Below are positions 1-5,487 of a DNA stretch of 5,487 nucleotides, piece by piece. The translations under genes and the position numbers were made by a program. How positions within the stretch are numbered: position 1 is the first letter of the stretch; each line of letters begins with the position of its first letter. The DNA comes from Desulfurococcales archaeon (GTDB lineage: Archaea > Thermoproteota > Thermoprotei_A > CAZTBM01 > SZUA-1508). The notes beneath the pieces were generated by a model. That model made no database searches. It had not been told where the DNA came from and worked only from the letters and a program-made list of their open reading frames with translations. Location: contig DQVH01000004.1 in NCBI GenBank assembly GCA_015661855.1, positions 1 to 5,487 of the forward strand, read 5' to 3'.

Positions 1-615
1 AAGCTTATACCATTAAAGGAAACATTAAGATATGCTGGGATACTACCTCCACTAAAAACACCAAACCATCCTAAAGCAAGAAATCTTCATAATATGGAGT
101 TCCGTGAAGGATTAGTAGTTTCAATTAGAGATGATGGTGTAGCACTAGTAGATGTTGGATTAAGTAGATTAGCTGAGCTACACGGTGTAAATGTTAAACC
201 AGGAGATAGAGTTGTTGTTAAAGTATATAAGAAAGGTAATAGTATTAAATGTTCACTTAGTACACCAAAACACTACTGGTGCTACTCAGTACACACTGTT
301 AACTCCTTAAAGGAGGTATTAAAGTTTAAGAAGTGGAGTTTAAAGATAGCTACATCAAAGTATGGGGATAACATAGTTAAGTTAAAGAATAAACTAAAGG
401 AGGATCTATTAAAGGCAAAGAGCGTACTTATAGCGTTTGGCTCACCCTATGAAGGGTTATGGGAGATAGCTAGAAGGGAGGGTTTAAAGCTAGATAAAGT
501 ATTCCATTACATATTAAATACCATACCCTACCAGGGAACAGAGACAGTTAGAACTGAAGAGGCTGTCTATGCAACACTTGAAGCTTTATGCCTGATAGAA
601 GCAGAGAACTTATAA
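1..615 (+). CDS. SPOUT-class RNA methyltransferase (DUF171 / Methyltrn_RNA_3 family), 5'-truncated
   Basis: This is the C-terminal 204 residues of a putative SAM-dependent RNA methyltransferase. The frame is open from base 1, and the residues before the first ATG (94) already match the family (GILPPLKTPNHP at 14-25), so that ATG is internal and the true start lies left of the window. Residues ~33-80 resemble the OB-fold-like insert of the family (FREGLVVSI, then PGDRVVVKVY). The C-terminal SPOUT knot shows FGSPYEGL (146-153) and NTIPYQGTETVRTEEAV (173-189), the hallmark segment that forms the SAM site. Family knowledge: eukaryotic relatives (SPOUT1/CENP-32) have been linked to uridine methylation in large-subunit rRNA; the archaeal target is inferred, not shown. 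In many archaea, for example Methanocaldococcus, this gene directly precedes the uL3 gene as here, fitting a ribosome-biogenesis role. The TAA stop overlaps a promoter-like CTTATAA. Confidence 0.93.
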   Translation, partial: KLIPLKETLRYAGILPPLKTPNHPKARNLHNMEFREGLVVSIRDDGVALVDVGLSRLAELHGVNVKPGDRVVVKVYKKGNSIKCSLSTPKHYWCYSVHTVNSLKEVLKFKKWSLKIATSKYGDNIVKLKNKLKEDLLKAKSVLIAFGSPYEGLWEIARREGLKLDKVFHYILNTIPYQGTETVRTEEAVYATLEALCLIEAENL

Positions 616-632
616 ACTACATATTCTTATAA
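609..632 (+). promoter_or_regulatory. Candidate tandem TATA boxes for the uL3 operon
   Basis: The heptamer CTTATAA occurs at 609-615 and again at 626-632, 17 bp apart. The first includes the stop codon of the methyltransferase gene. With the usual archaeal TATA-to-start distance (~25 bp) transcription would begin near 638 or 655, leaving a leader of about 15-35 nt that still contains the Shine-Dalgarno site at 660-664. The same heptamer lies upstream of nnr (3602-3608), which supports it as the local A-box. No purine-rich BRE is obvious. Read-through from the methyltransferase gene is also possible. Confidence 0.45.
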
Positions 633-659
633 TCCGTGCAGACTAAGTGGACTAATAGT

Positions 660-664
660 AGGTG
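660..664 (+). promoter_or_regulatory. Shine-Dalgarno site that sets the uL3 start
   Basis: AGGTG, complementary to the conserved CACCT near the archaeal 16S rRNA 3' end, ends 6 nt before ATG 671. It overlaps the in-frame GTG at 662, so that GTG is most likely part of the binding site and not the start codon. Confidence 0.6.
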
Positions 665-670
665 CTGGAG

Positions 671-1705
671 ATGGGACGTAGAAAGAAGAGTGCTCCACGA
701 CATGGTAGTTTAGGTGTTAGACCACGTAAGAGAGCTTCAAGAATAGTGCCTAGAATTAAGTCGTGGCCTGACGTTAAACTGGATACTCCTAAACTACTTG
801 CATTTCCAGCCTATAAAGCGGGTATGACCCATGTTTTCGTTATCGACGATAGAGCTCATATACCACCGGATGAAGCAGAGTATAGTGAGAAATTTAAGCC
901 CGTAACCATACTTGAAGCTCCACCGGTGTATGTTTTAGCAGTAAGAGTATATAAATATGATACAACCTATGGTTATCAAACATTAACTGAAGCTTGGGCT
1001 CAACCACCTAAGGAACTTGAACTACATAGGAAGATACCAACTTTACCCAAGAATATCAATACTGAGGAGATGGTGAAGAAAATACTAGAGCTGAAAGACC
1101 AAATAGCTGATGTAAGAGTTATCGTTGCGACACAACCAAAACTTGTTGGAGGTTTATCGAAGAAGAAGCCAGACCTACTAGAAATAAAGATTGGAGGGGG
1201 AACTCTACAAGATAGACTAGATTACGCATTGAAGATATTAGGTAAAACAGTAAGTGTAAAGGATGTATTTAGTGAGGGTATGTGGGTTGACGTAATAGGG
1301 GTAACAAAAGGCTATGGTTTCACTAGTGTTATACAGAGATTTGGTGTAAAAGAGTTACCAAGATGGCATAAACACCGTAAGGGTAGTAGGAAAATAGGTT
1401 CAAGAAGTCCAGGTATAGGAACTTTAAGTACAACACCACAGCCAGGACAATATGGATTCCATAGAAGAACTGAGTATAACAAGAGGATACTAAAGATAGG
1501 AGATAACGGTTTAGAGGTAACACCTAAAGGAGGATTTGTAGGATACGGTATCGTGCGGGGACCATACATAATGCTTGAAGGTTCGGTACCTGGACCTAAA
1601 AAGAGGTTGATAGTCTTAAGGTATCCTGTAAGACCACCACCATATGAAACTAAAGGTAAACCCCAAATAACCTATATAAGTTTAGAGTCGAAACAGGGTG
1701 CATAA
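671..1705 (+). CDS. rpl3: 50S ribosomal protein uL3 (L3, archaeal type)
   Basis: Encodes uL3, a primary rRNA-binding protein of the 50S subunit whose central extension reaches toward the peptidyl transferase centre. With the ATG at 671 the protein is 344 aa, normal for archaeal L3. Visible features: basic N-terminus MGRRKKSAPRHGSLGVRPRK (1-20), the conserved GVTKGYGF (210-217), the finger region starting at RWHKHRKGSRKIG (231-243), PGQYGFHRRTEYNKR (258-272) and a C-terminal SVPGPKKRL (305-313). A GTG at 662 would add three residues, but it sits in the Shine-Dalgarno sequence, and archaeal L3 proteins typically begin with M-G-x-R-K. It is the first gene of a compact uL3-uL4-uL23 cluster, with uL4 starting 2 bp after its stop. 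Its 3' end carries GGGTG (1696-1700), which serves as the uL4 ribosome binding site. Confidence 0.97.
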   Translation: MGRRKKSAPRHGSLGVRPRKRASRIVPRIKSWPDVKLDTPKLLAFPAYKAGMTHVFVIDDRAHIPPDEAEYSEKFKPVTILEAPPVYVLAVRVYKYDTTYGYQTLTEAWAQPPKELELHRKIPTLPKNINTEEMVKKILELKDQIADVRVIVATQPKLVGGLSKKKPDLLEIKIGGGTLQDRLDYALKILGKTVSVKDVFSEGMWVDVIGVTKGYGFTSVIQRFGVKELPRWHKHRKGSRKIGSRSPGIGTLSTTPQPGQYGFHRRTEYNKRILKIGDNGLEVTPKGGFVGYGIVRGPYIMLEGSVPGPKKRLIVLRYPVRPPPYETKGKPQITYISLESKQGA

Positions 1706-1707
1706 TT

Positions 1708-2526
1708 ATGAGCACGTATATCACATTAAAAGTGCCATTCCTAACATTAGATCTTAAGAGGCCAGTATACGATCTAAATGGAAACCCTGTAGAGGAGATA
1801 GAGTTACCTCCACTATTTACTGTTCCCGTTAGAATAGATCTTATTCGCCGAGCTTTCCTATCAGCATTTACAGCTAGACTACAACCAAAAGGAAGAGATC
1901 CCATGGCCGGTAAGAGGACGTCAGCTAGAAGTTTTGGTGTAGGCTTAGGTTTAGCTAGAATTCCTAGAGAGAGGCAAACAGGTAGAGGTAGATTTGTAGT
2001 TAGTACTGTTGGTGGTAGGAGAGCGTTCCCACCTACACCATTAAAGAAAATTCATGAGGAAATTAATAAGAAGGAGAGAAGACTAGCACTAATAAGTGCA
2101 TTAGCTGCAACAGCAAATAGATACTTTGTTGAGAAACGTGGACATGCAGTAGTACCGGAGAAACCACCAATAATAGTAGTAGATGACATAGTTAATATCC
2201 AGCATACAAGGGATTTAAAGGAAGTTCTTAAAAAACTAAATCTATGGGAGGATGTTGTAAGAGCTCAAAGAGGTACAAAGATTAAAGCTGGAAAGGGTAA
2301 AATGAGAGGTAGAAGGTATAAAACTCCAGTAAGTATACTGATAGTAGCTCATGATACAAGTAAACTTCTACTTGCAGGAAGAAATCTACCAGGTTTAGAC
2401 ATTGTAACACCACAACAACTAAGTATACTACACCTAGCACCAGGTGGTGTACCAGGAAGGCTAACAATATATACTAAAACTTCACTTCAAATATTAAATG
2501 AGAAGTTCCCGGTGAAAACAATATGA
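1708..2526 (+). CDS. rpl4: 50S ribosomal protein uL4 (L4/L4e, archaeal type)
   Basis: Encodes uL4, a 50S protein that binds 23S rRNA domain I and lines the nascent-peptide exit tunnel with an extended loop. The 272-aa length is in the usual archaeal range. The tunnel loop is recognisable at about residues 61-110, rich in Arg and Gly (PMAGKRTSARSFGVGLG at 65-81, RQTGRGRF at 89-96, GGRRAFPPTP at 102-111). The second half has KAGKGKMRGRRYKTP (193-207) and NLPGLDIVTPQQLSILHLAPGG (226-247), typical of archaeal and eukaryotic L4. The start is supported by GGGTG ending 7 nt before the ATG. It lies 2 bp after uL3 and overlaps uL23 by 4 bp (ATGA), so the three are almost certainly cotranscribed and translationally coupled. 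Nothing is missing or frameshifted. Confidence 0.97.
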   Translation: MSTYITLKVPFLTLDLKRPVYDLNGNPVEEIELPPLFTVPVRIDLIRRAFLSAFTARLQPKGRDPMAGKRTSARSFGVGLGLARIPRERQTGRGRFVVSTVGGRRAFPPTPLKKIHEEINKKERRLALISALAATANRYFVEKRGHAVVPEKPPIIVVDDIVNIQHTRDLKEVLKKLNLWEDVVRAQRGTKIKAGKGKMRGRRYKTPVSILIVAHDTSKLLLAGRNLPGLDIVTPQQLSILHLAPGGVPGRLTIYTKTSLQILNEKFPVKTI

Positions 2527-2789
2527 GTGTTGACCCATATAAGATATTGATAAGACCTCTACATACCGAGAAGGCCATCATGAAGATAGAAAAGGAGAAC
2601 ACACTAGTATTCATAGTTGATAGGAGAGCAACAAAACATCAGATAAAGGAGGCTATCGAGAAACTATTCAATGTTAAAGTAGTAAAAGTTAATACTTTGA
2701 TAACAAGTAGAGGTGAAAAGAAGGCCTATATAAAGTTAGCACCACAATATAAAGCTGACGAAATAGCAACAAGGCTAGGACTATTATAA
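2523..2789 (+). CDS. rpl23: 50S ribosomal protein uL23 (L23, archaeal type)
   Basis: Encodes uL23, which binds 23S rRNA beside the exit of the nascent-peptide tunnel and forms part of the docking site for the signal recognition particle and the translocon. The 88-aa length fits archaeal L23. Visible: the N-terminal RPLHTEKA (11-18), the core helix and strand DRRATKHQIKEAIEKLFNVK (33-52), VNTLIT (56-61), and the C-terminal KKAYIKLAP (66-74) with a final ADEIATRLGLL. The ATG overlaps the uL4 stop as ATGA, and GGTGA (2511-2515) sits 7 nt upstream. In most archaea uL2 follows directly, then uS19, uL22 and uS3; here the cluster ends and a long gene-poor stretch follows. Confidence 0.96.
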   Translation: MSVDPYKILIRPLHTEKAIMKIEKENTLVFIVDRRATKHQIKEAIEKLFNVKVVKVNTLITSRGEKKAYIKLAPQYKADEIATRLGLL

Positions 2790-2846
2790 CATTCTGTTCT
2801 CAAATTTAAATATTGTATAAACATAATACCGTTTAATTAAGATAGC

Positions 2847-2888
2847 AGTCTACATATTCGCGTAACGAATTGTCTGTATAGACTTTTT
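2847..2888 (+). terminator. Candidate hairpin plus T-run terminator for the uL3 operon
   Basis: An imperfect hairpin pairs AGTCTA (2847-2852) with TAGACT (2879-2884), and inside it ATTCG (2856-2860) with CGAAT (2866-2870) around a five-base loop, CGTAA. Five T's (2884-2888) follow at once. Archaeal terminators mostly need only a T-rich tract, so the T-run is the stronger part of the evidence. It lies about 60-100 bp after the uL23 stop. The right arm also lies in the 11-bp inverted repeat, so it could instead be part of a mobile-element end. Confidence 0.35.
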
Positions 2889-3048
2889 CATAACAGCAAT
2901 AAGATATGGTTTTGCTAAAAGACTATTCTTTAATGAGAAGAAATTAAGTAACATAACATCAGCTTACGCTTATGCTAAATTGGTTATCCAGTTAAACAAA
3001 GATTTCTACAGTGTTTTCAATAACTTCATGAATGCTCCAGTTAAATAA
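2866..3048 (+). pseudogene. Start-less 60-codon frame, possible gene or transposase fragment
   Basis: Between a stop at 2863-2865 and TAA at 3046-3048 one frame stays open for 60 codons with no ATG, GTG or TTG near its beginning. The translation is protein-like in composition: it includes AIRYGFAKRLFFNEKKLSNI and then KLVIQLNKDFYSVFNNFM before ending in NAPVK. The pattern of an aromatic and basic helix (RYGFAKRLFFNEKKLS) faintly recalls the N-terminal helical part of TnpB/OrfB proteins of IS200/IS605 elements, but no catalytic RuvC or zinc motif follows in any frame, so this is only a guess. It could also be a chance opening in AT-rich DNA. No ribosome binding site is seen. Confidence 0.25.
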
Positions 3049-3249
3049 TGTAATAGTTAAATAGAATCAGTAAAATATTGTTGCCGGCGCTTACATTAAA
3101 CTTATTGAACGTCTAAATCTATCTCCATTGCCGTCTTAACGTGGGAGTTCTATGGTGAAACAACATTTACCTGTTTAAAGACTCCATGACAATAATGTTG
3201 TTAGCTGAAGTGGTGATGGTGTTTGGCGAAGACTAGATAAAGTCTATAC
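2876..3249. repeat. Exact 11-bp inverted repeat spanning 374 bp
   Basis: GTATAGACTTT at 2876-2886 is the exact reverse complement of AAAGTCTATAC at 3239-3249. Pairing stops at both edges of the arms. The interval carries most of the start-less frame described at 2866-3048. No matching target-site duplication is visible outside the arms. They could be terminal inverted repeats of a small or decayed element, but an 11-bp match in AT-rich DNA of this length could arise by chance. Confidence 0.3.
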
Positions 3250-3366
3250 TTATTAACAGTAACACGCAAACACTTGCTAGGGGAAGGTAAGTCAAAGAGG
3301 GGTAGTTTTCTACGTTATTAGTAGTTCCCTTCTATCTTAAAGATGTTTTAGGGGGTAAAGTGTTTT

Positions 3367-3498
3367 TCAGCGTACTACATGATTTAAATAGAACATTATG
3401 CCTGCTAGTACTGCTATAACCATGTATACTGCTATTGCAATCAATATTATACTTTTACTATTTAACTTAAACCTCATATTACGTTTAGCCTCGTACAT
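3367..3498 (-). CDS. Possible small single-helix membrane protein
   Basis: A minus-strand frame of 43 codons from ATG 3498 encodes a short basic N-terminus (MYEAKRNMRFKLNSKS), one strongly hydrophobic segment at about 17-38 (IILIAIAVYMVIAVLAGIMF) and a short NHVVR tail. The layout, a positive N-terminal flank before one helix, would place the N-terminus in the cytoplasm by the positive-inside rule. The frame stays open upstream to a GTG at 3558, which would give 63 aa, but the added part has no domain signature and neither start has a good ribosome binding site. A third start, ATG 3479 (36 aa), has GAGG about 11 nt upstream. It does not resemble Sec61-beta or another small protein I know. It is transcribed away from nnr. 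It may be real or a chance hydrophobic frame. Confidence 0.35.
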   Translation of the reverse strand: MYEAKRNMRFKLNSKSIILIAIAVYMVIAVLAGIMFYLNHVVR

Positions 3499-3591
3499 GA
3501 TATTAGTACTAGTTTCTATTAAACCATTACTACATAGAATATGTAGGTGAATATACACTTCATAGACATCATTAAATTATAGTGTAGAAAG

Positions 3592-3609
3592 AGTGTAAAC
3601 ACTTATAAG
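3592..3609 (+). promoter_or_regulatory. Candidate nnr promoter with adjacent palindrome
   Basis: CTTATAA at 3602-3608 matches the boxes before uL3. A start about 25 bp downstream (~3630) would leave a ~25-nt leader before ATG 3656. Overlapping its upstream edge is the palindrome AGTGT-AA-ACACT (3592-3603), where a BRE or an operator would lie. CTTATAAG (3602-3609) is itself self-complementary, so it could also serve the minus strand. A second TATA-like stretch, TGTATATTTA, lies at 3612-3621. Confidence 0.4.
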
Positions 3610-3655
3610 GTGTGTATATTTACTAGTGCTTAGAGCTTTTCATGAGCTGAGGTTT

Positions 3656-5215
3656 ATGGAGGTACCTCTAAAATCCTATGATACTTATAGACTTGATATC
3701 AACTGTAAGTTTCTTGGTATACCCTCTAGACTACTCATGGAGAGTGCTGGTCTTCAAGTAGCTAACTTTGTAGATGAGGTTATCGTAAAGTCTAGGGGTA
3801 AGGACTTAAAAAACGTAGTTATTATATGTGGTTTAGGTAATAATGGTGGTGATGGATTTGTTGCTGCACGACACCTAGCTTCAAGAGGATATAATGTTAC
3901 AGTAGTACTACTGGGTGAACCCGAGAATATTAGGAGTAGTGATGCTAGAGAGAACTGGACTATATTGTCAAATATGCTATTAAGTATAAGACAGCTCACT
4001 ATAAAGGATACTACGCAACTTAAACTATTAGAGGAAGTCCTATCTCAAGCTGAAATAGTTATTGATGCAATACTAGGAGTAGGATTGAAAGGCCCCATTA
4101 AGGGGTTTTATAGTGAAGTAGTAAAACTAATAAACAGTATTAAAAGGAGTAAAGGTTACACTGTAGTATCCATTGATGTTCCTAGTGGATTAGATGTAGA
4201 TAGTGGTAAAGCTTTAGGACCAGTAGTTAAAGCAGACTATACAGTAACATTACATCAAGTAAAATACGGGTTATCACGTGAGATAGCTGGTAATGTAAAG
4301 GTTGTTAGTATCGGTATACCTAAAGAGGCTGAACTAATTTGTGGCCCTGGAGATCTAATATACTTTAAGGAGTTTCTATGGTATAGAAGGGATTGGAGTC
4401 ATAAAGGTAACTATGGACGACTCCTAATTATTGGTGGTAGTAGGTATTATAGTGGTGCACCAGCCTTAGCAGCATTATCAGCATTAAGTACGGGGGTAGA
4501 TCTAGTTGTAATTGCCTGTCCAAGTACTATAGCTAATACTGTTAGAGCCTACTCCCCAAATATTATAGTGTATCCGCTTGAAGGTGAAATTATAGGTAGA
4601 AGCCATTTAAAACAGTTAATTGAGTACTCTAGAAAGTTCAATGCTGTAATTGTCGGTCCAGGTATAGGCTTAGATGAGGAAACATTAGAAGCAATACATG
4701 AATATATATTTAATGTTGGTAGCAGTAAACCTTTAATAATTGATGCTGATGCATTAAAAGCTCTAGGTAAGTATGGTATACCTAAGGGTGAGATTAAAGC
4801 TATATTGACACCACATGAGGGTGAATTCAGAATACTATTTGGAGGAGATAAACTTGATACAAATCTTAAAGCTAGGAGTAATCTGGTAAAAAGTAAAGCC
4901 TTAGAATACGGGGTAATTATAGTACTTAAAGGTCATGTTGATATTATATCTGATGGTGTAAATGTGAAATTTAATATTACTGGTAATCCGGGTATGACTG
5001 TTGGAGGTACAGGTGACGTTCTTACTGGATGTATCGGTGCATTTCTCTCGTATAAGCCACAGTTACTATTTGAATCTACGGTAGCAGGTACTTTCCTTAC
5101 AGGCTTCAGTGGAAATCTAGCATATAATGATTTAGGATACTCTCTTACAGCAGTAGACGTTATAAAGTATATACCTAAGGCGATAACTATTATAAGGGAA
5201 AAATACTATTCATAA
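3656..5215 (+). CDS. nnr: Bifunctional NAD(P)H-hydrate epimerase / ADP-dependent NAD(P)H-hydrate dehydratase
   Basis: Repairs NADHX and NADPHX, the hydrated NAD(P)H that forms readily at high temperature. The N-terminal YjeF_N/NnrE domain interconverts the R and S epimers; the C-terminal ribokinase-like NnrD domain dehydrates the S form using ADP. Seen, in 519-aa numbering: ICGLGNNGGDGFVAARHL (57-74), Asp137 in VIDAILGVG, VSIDVPSGLD (171-180) and TLHQVKYGL (198-206) in the epimerase; then HKGNYGRLLIIGGS (249-262), VGPGIG (333-338), IDADAL (362-367), LTPHEGE (384-390), LKG (424-426) and the catalytic GTGDVLTG with Asp454 in the dehydratase. Both domains look intact and full length. An in-frame GTG at 3626 would add 10 residues. 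I prefer ATG 3656 because the predicted transcription start from CTTATAA falls after that GTG, GAGG lies just before the ATG, and homologues begin about here. The korA-like gene follows after 45 bp. Confidence 0.95.
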   Translation: MEVPLKSYDTYRLDINCKFLGIPSRLLMESAGLQVANFVDEVIVKSRGKDLKNVVIICGLGNNGGDGFVAARHLASRGYNVTVVLLGEPENIRSSDARENWTILSNMLLSIRQLTIKDTTQLKLLEEVLSQAEIVIDAILGVGLKGPIKGFYSEVVKLINSIKRSKGYTVVSIDVPSGLDVDSGKALGPVVKADYTVTLHQVKYGLSREIAGNVKVVSIGIPKEAELICGPGDLIYFKEFLWYRRDWSHKGNYGRLLIIGGSRYYSGAPALAALSALSTGVDLVVIACPSTIANTVRAYSPNIIVYPLEGEIIGRSHLKQLIEYSRKFNAVIVGPGIGLDEETLEAIHEYIFNVGSSKPLIIDADALKALGKYGIPKGEIKAILTPHEGEFRILFGGDKLDTNLKARSNLVKSKALEYGVIIVLKGHVDIISDGVNVKFNITGNPGMTVGGTGDVLTGCIGAFLSYKPQLLFESTVAGTFLTGFSGNLAYNDLGYSLTAVDVIKYIPKAITIIREKYYS

Positions 5216-5246
5216 AATTAACTTTCATCCTTACAAAATTATATTT

Positions 5247-5252
5247 AGGGTG
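5247..5252 (+). promoter_or_regulatory. Shine-Dalgarno site supporting a TTG start
   Basis: AGGGTG ends 8 nt before TTG 5261. No in-frame ATG or GTG lies near the conserved N-terminus (the next ATG is about 30 codons in), so this site is the main support for initiation at TTG. A weak TATA-like ATAAAATT (5212-5219) could give a start near 5241 and a leader that includes this site; cotranscription with nnr is equally possible. Confidence 0.5.
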
Positions 5253-5260
5253 TTTTAGTA

Positions 5261-5487
5261 TTGAGGGTTTTCTGGTCAGGAAATATTGCTGTTGCTGAGG
5301 GGGCATTGAGAGCAGGGTGTAAGTTTTTTGCAGCATACCCTATAACCCCTGCAAGTGATCTTATGGAGTATATGTTGAAACGTATTGTAGATGTTGGTGG
5401 TGTTTTTGTTCAGGCTGAGGATGAGATTGCAGCTATTAATATGGTTATTGGTGCTTCATGGGCTGGAGTTAAAGCTATGACAGCAAC
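5261..5487 (+). CDS. korA: 2-oxoacid:ferredoxin oxidoreductase alpha subunit (KorA type), 3'-truncated
   Basis: First 75 codons of the alpha subunit of a thiamine-diphosphate, ferredoxin-linked 2-oxoacid oxidoreductase, the cytoplasmic complex that converts a 2-oxoacid plus CoA to acyl-CoA, CO2 and reduced ferredoxin. Visible: FWSGNIAVAEGALRAGCKFF (4-23), the signature YPITP (26-30), and then GGVFVQAEDEIAAINMVIGA and SWAGVKAMTAT, which match KorA-type alpha subunits closely. The protein begins directly with the alpha domain, so the gamma domain must be encoded elsewhere, unlike the gamma-alpha fusions of Sulfolobus and Aeropyrum. The start is TTG 5261, chosen because AGGGTG precedes it by 8 nt and the reading frame aligns from the first residues. 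Whether 2-oxoglutarate or another 2-oxoacid is used cannot be told from this part. The gene runs off the right edge; the beta subunit presumably follows. Confidence 0.92.
   Translation, partial: MRVFWSGNIAVAEGALRAGCKFFAAYPITPASDLMEYMLKRIVDVGGVFVQAEDEIAAINMVIGASWAGVKAMTA

Larger units (their letters stand above)
2790..3366. other. Long gene-poor interval after the ribosomal cluster
   Basis: No full-length gene is seen on either strand. The stretch contains a hairpin with a T-run (2847-2888), a start-less 60-codon frame (2866-3048) and an 11-bp inverted repeat (arms 2876-2886 and 3239-3249), each listed separately. It also has a 9-bp perfect stem (3159-3167 with 3194-3202). Between 3049 and 3366 the three plus-strand frames are broken by frequent stops, with only short open pieces such as the one beginning MTIMLLAEVVMVFGED at 3185. 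I see no tRNA, 5S rRNA or GC-rich stable RNA. It most likely represents decayed sequence; a small unstructured RNA cannot be excluded. Confidence 0.6.

Noticed and set aside
94..96. ATG at 94 as the start of the methyltransferase gene.
   Set aside because: The frame is open to base 1, and the preceding residues (GILPPLKTPNHP) match the family, so the gene begins outside the window.
662..670. GTG at 662 as the start of uL3, giving three extra residues (M-L-E).
   Set aside because: The GTG lies inside the AGGTG Shine-Dalgarno site, and the following ATG at 671 has correct spacing and the usual archaeal L3 N-terminus.
1312..1569. Minus-strand frames within the uL3 gene (also 1329-1523), and similar ones at 1650-1904, 2282-2467 and 3754-3999.
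   Set aside because: They lie antisense to well-supported genes, show no family features or ribosome binding sites, and look like shadows of the real coding frames.
3186..3235. A possible C/D-box guide RNA: ATGACAA, a 12-nt spacer, CTGA, then GTGATGG.
   Set aside because: The first C box has two mismatches, the second has one, and no CTGA follows at the expected place (CTAG instead), so the box set is incomplete.
3302..3313. Small hairpin GTAG-TTTT-CTAC with nearby GGGG and CCC runs.
   Set aside because: The stem is only 4 bp and the G and C runs do not pair over a useful length, so it is not distinguishable from chance.
3626..3655. GTG at 3626 as the nnr start.
   Set aside because: The predicted transcription start from the CTTATAA box falls after it, and homologues begin near ATG 3656. 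It remains possible if another promoter is used.

Overview
The window reads as chromosomal DNA from a low-GC, probably hyperthermophilic archaeon, most likely a crenarchaeon (Thermoprotei). The evidence is archaeal-type ribosomal proteins uL3, uL4 and uL23 in the archaeal order behind a SPOUT RNA methyltransferase, GGTG-type Shine-Dalgarno sites, CTTATAA boxes of the archaeal TATA type, and a two-domain NAD(P)HX repair enzyme next to a 2-oxoacid:ferredoxin oxidoreductase subunit. I cannot name the species from sequence alone.

Left part (1-2789): the C-terminal 204 codons of a SPOUT-class (DUF171 / Methyltrn_RNA_3) methyltransferase run in from the left edge. A 55-bp spacer with two CTTATAA boxes follows, then a tight cluster encoding uL3, uL4 and uL23. 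uL3 and uL4 are 2 bp apart, and uL4 and uL23 overlap by 4 bp (ATGA). The three proteins belong to the 50S subunit, and the methyltransferase is a conserved archaeal companion of uL3, probably acting on RNA.

Middle (2790-3625): the usual next gene, uL2, is absent. Instead there are 836 bp with no convincing plus-strand gene. This stretch holds a hairpin followed by five T's, a 60-codon start-less reading frame that looks like a gene fragment, an exact 11-bp inverted repeat 374 bp end to end, and a 43-codon minus-strand frame for a possible one-helix membrane protein. It looks like an operon breakpoint with decayed insertion remnants, but no insertion sequence can be demonstrated.

Right part (3626-5487): a promoter-like CTTATAA box precedes nnr, the bifunctional NAD(P)H-hydrate epimerase/dehydratase. 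After 45 bp comes the first 75 codons of a KorA-type alpha subunit of 2-oxoacid:ferredoxin oxidoreductase, cut by the right edge. These are central-metabolism and metabolite-repair functions.

I found no CRISPR array, tRNA, rRNA, intact mobile element or clearly new system. The most interesting stretch is the 836-bp gap.
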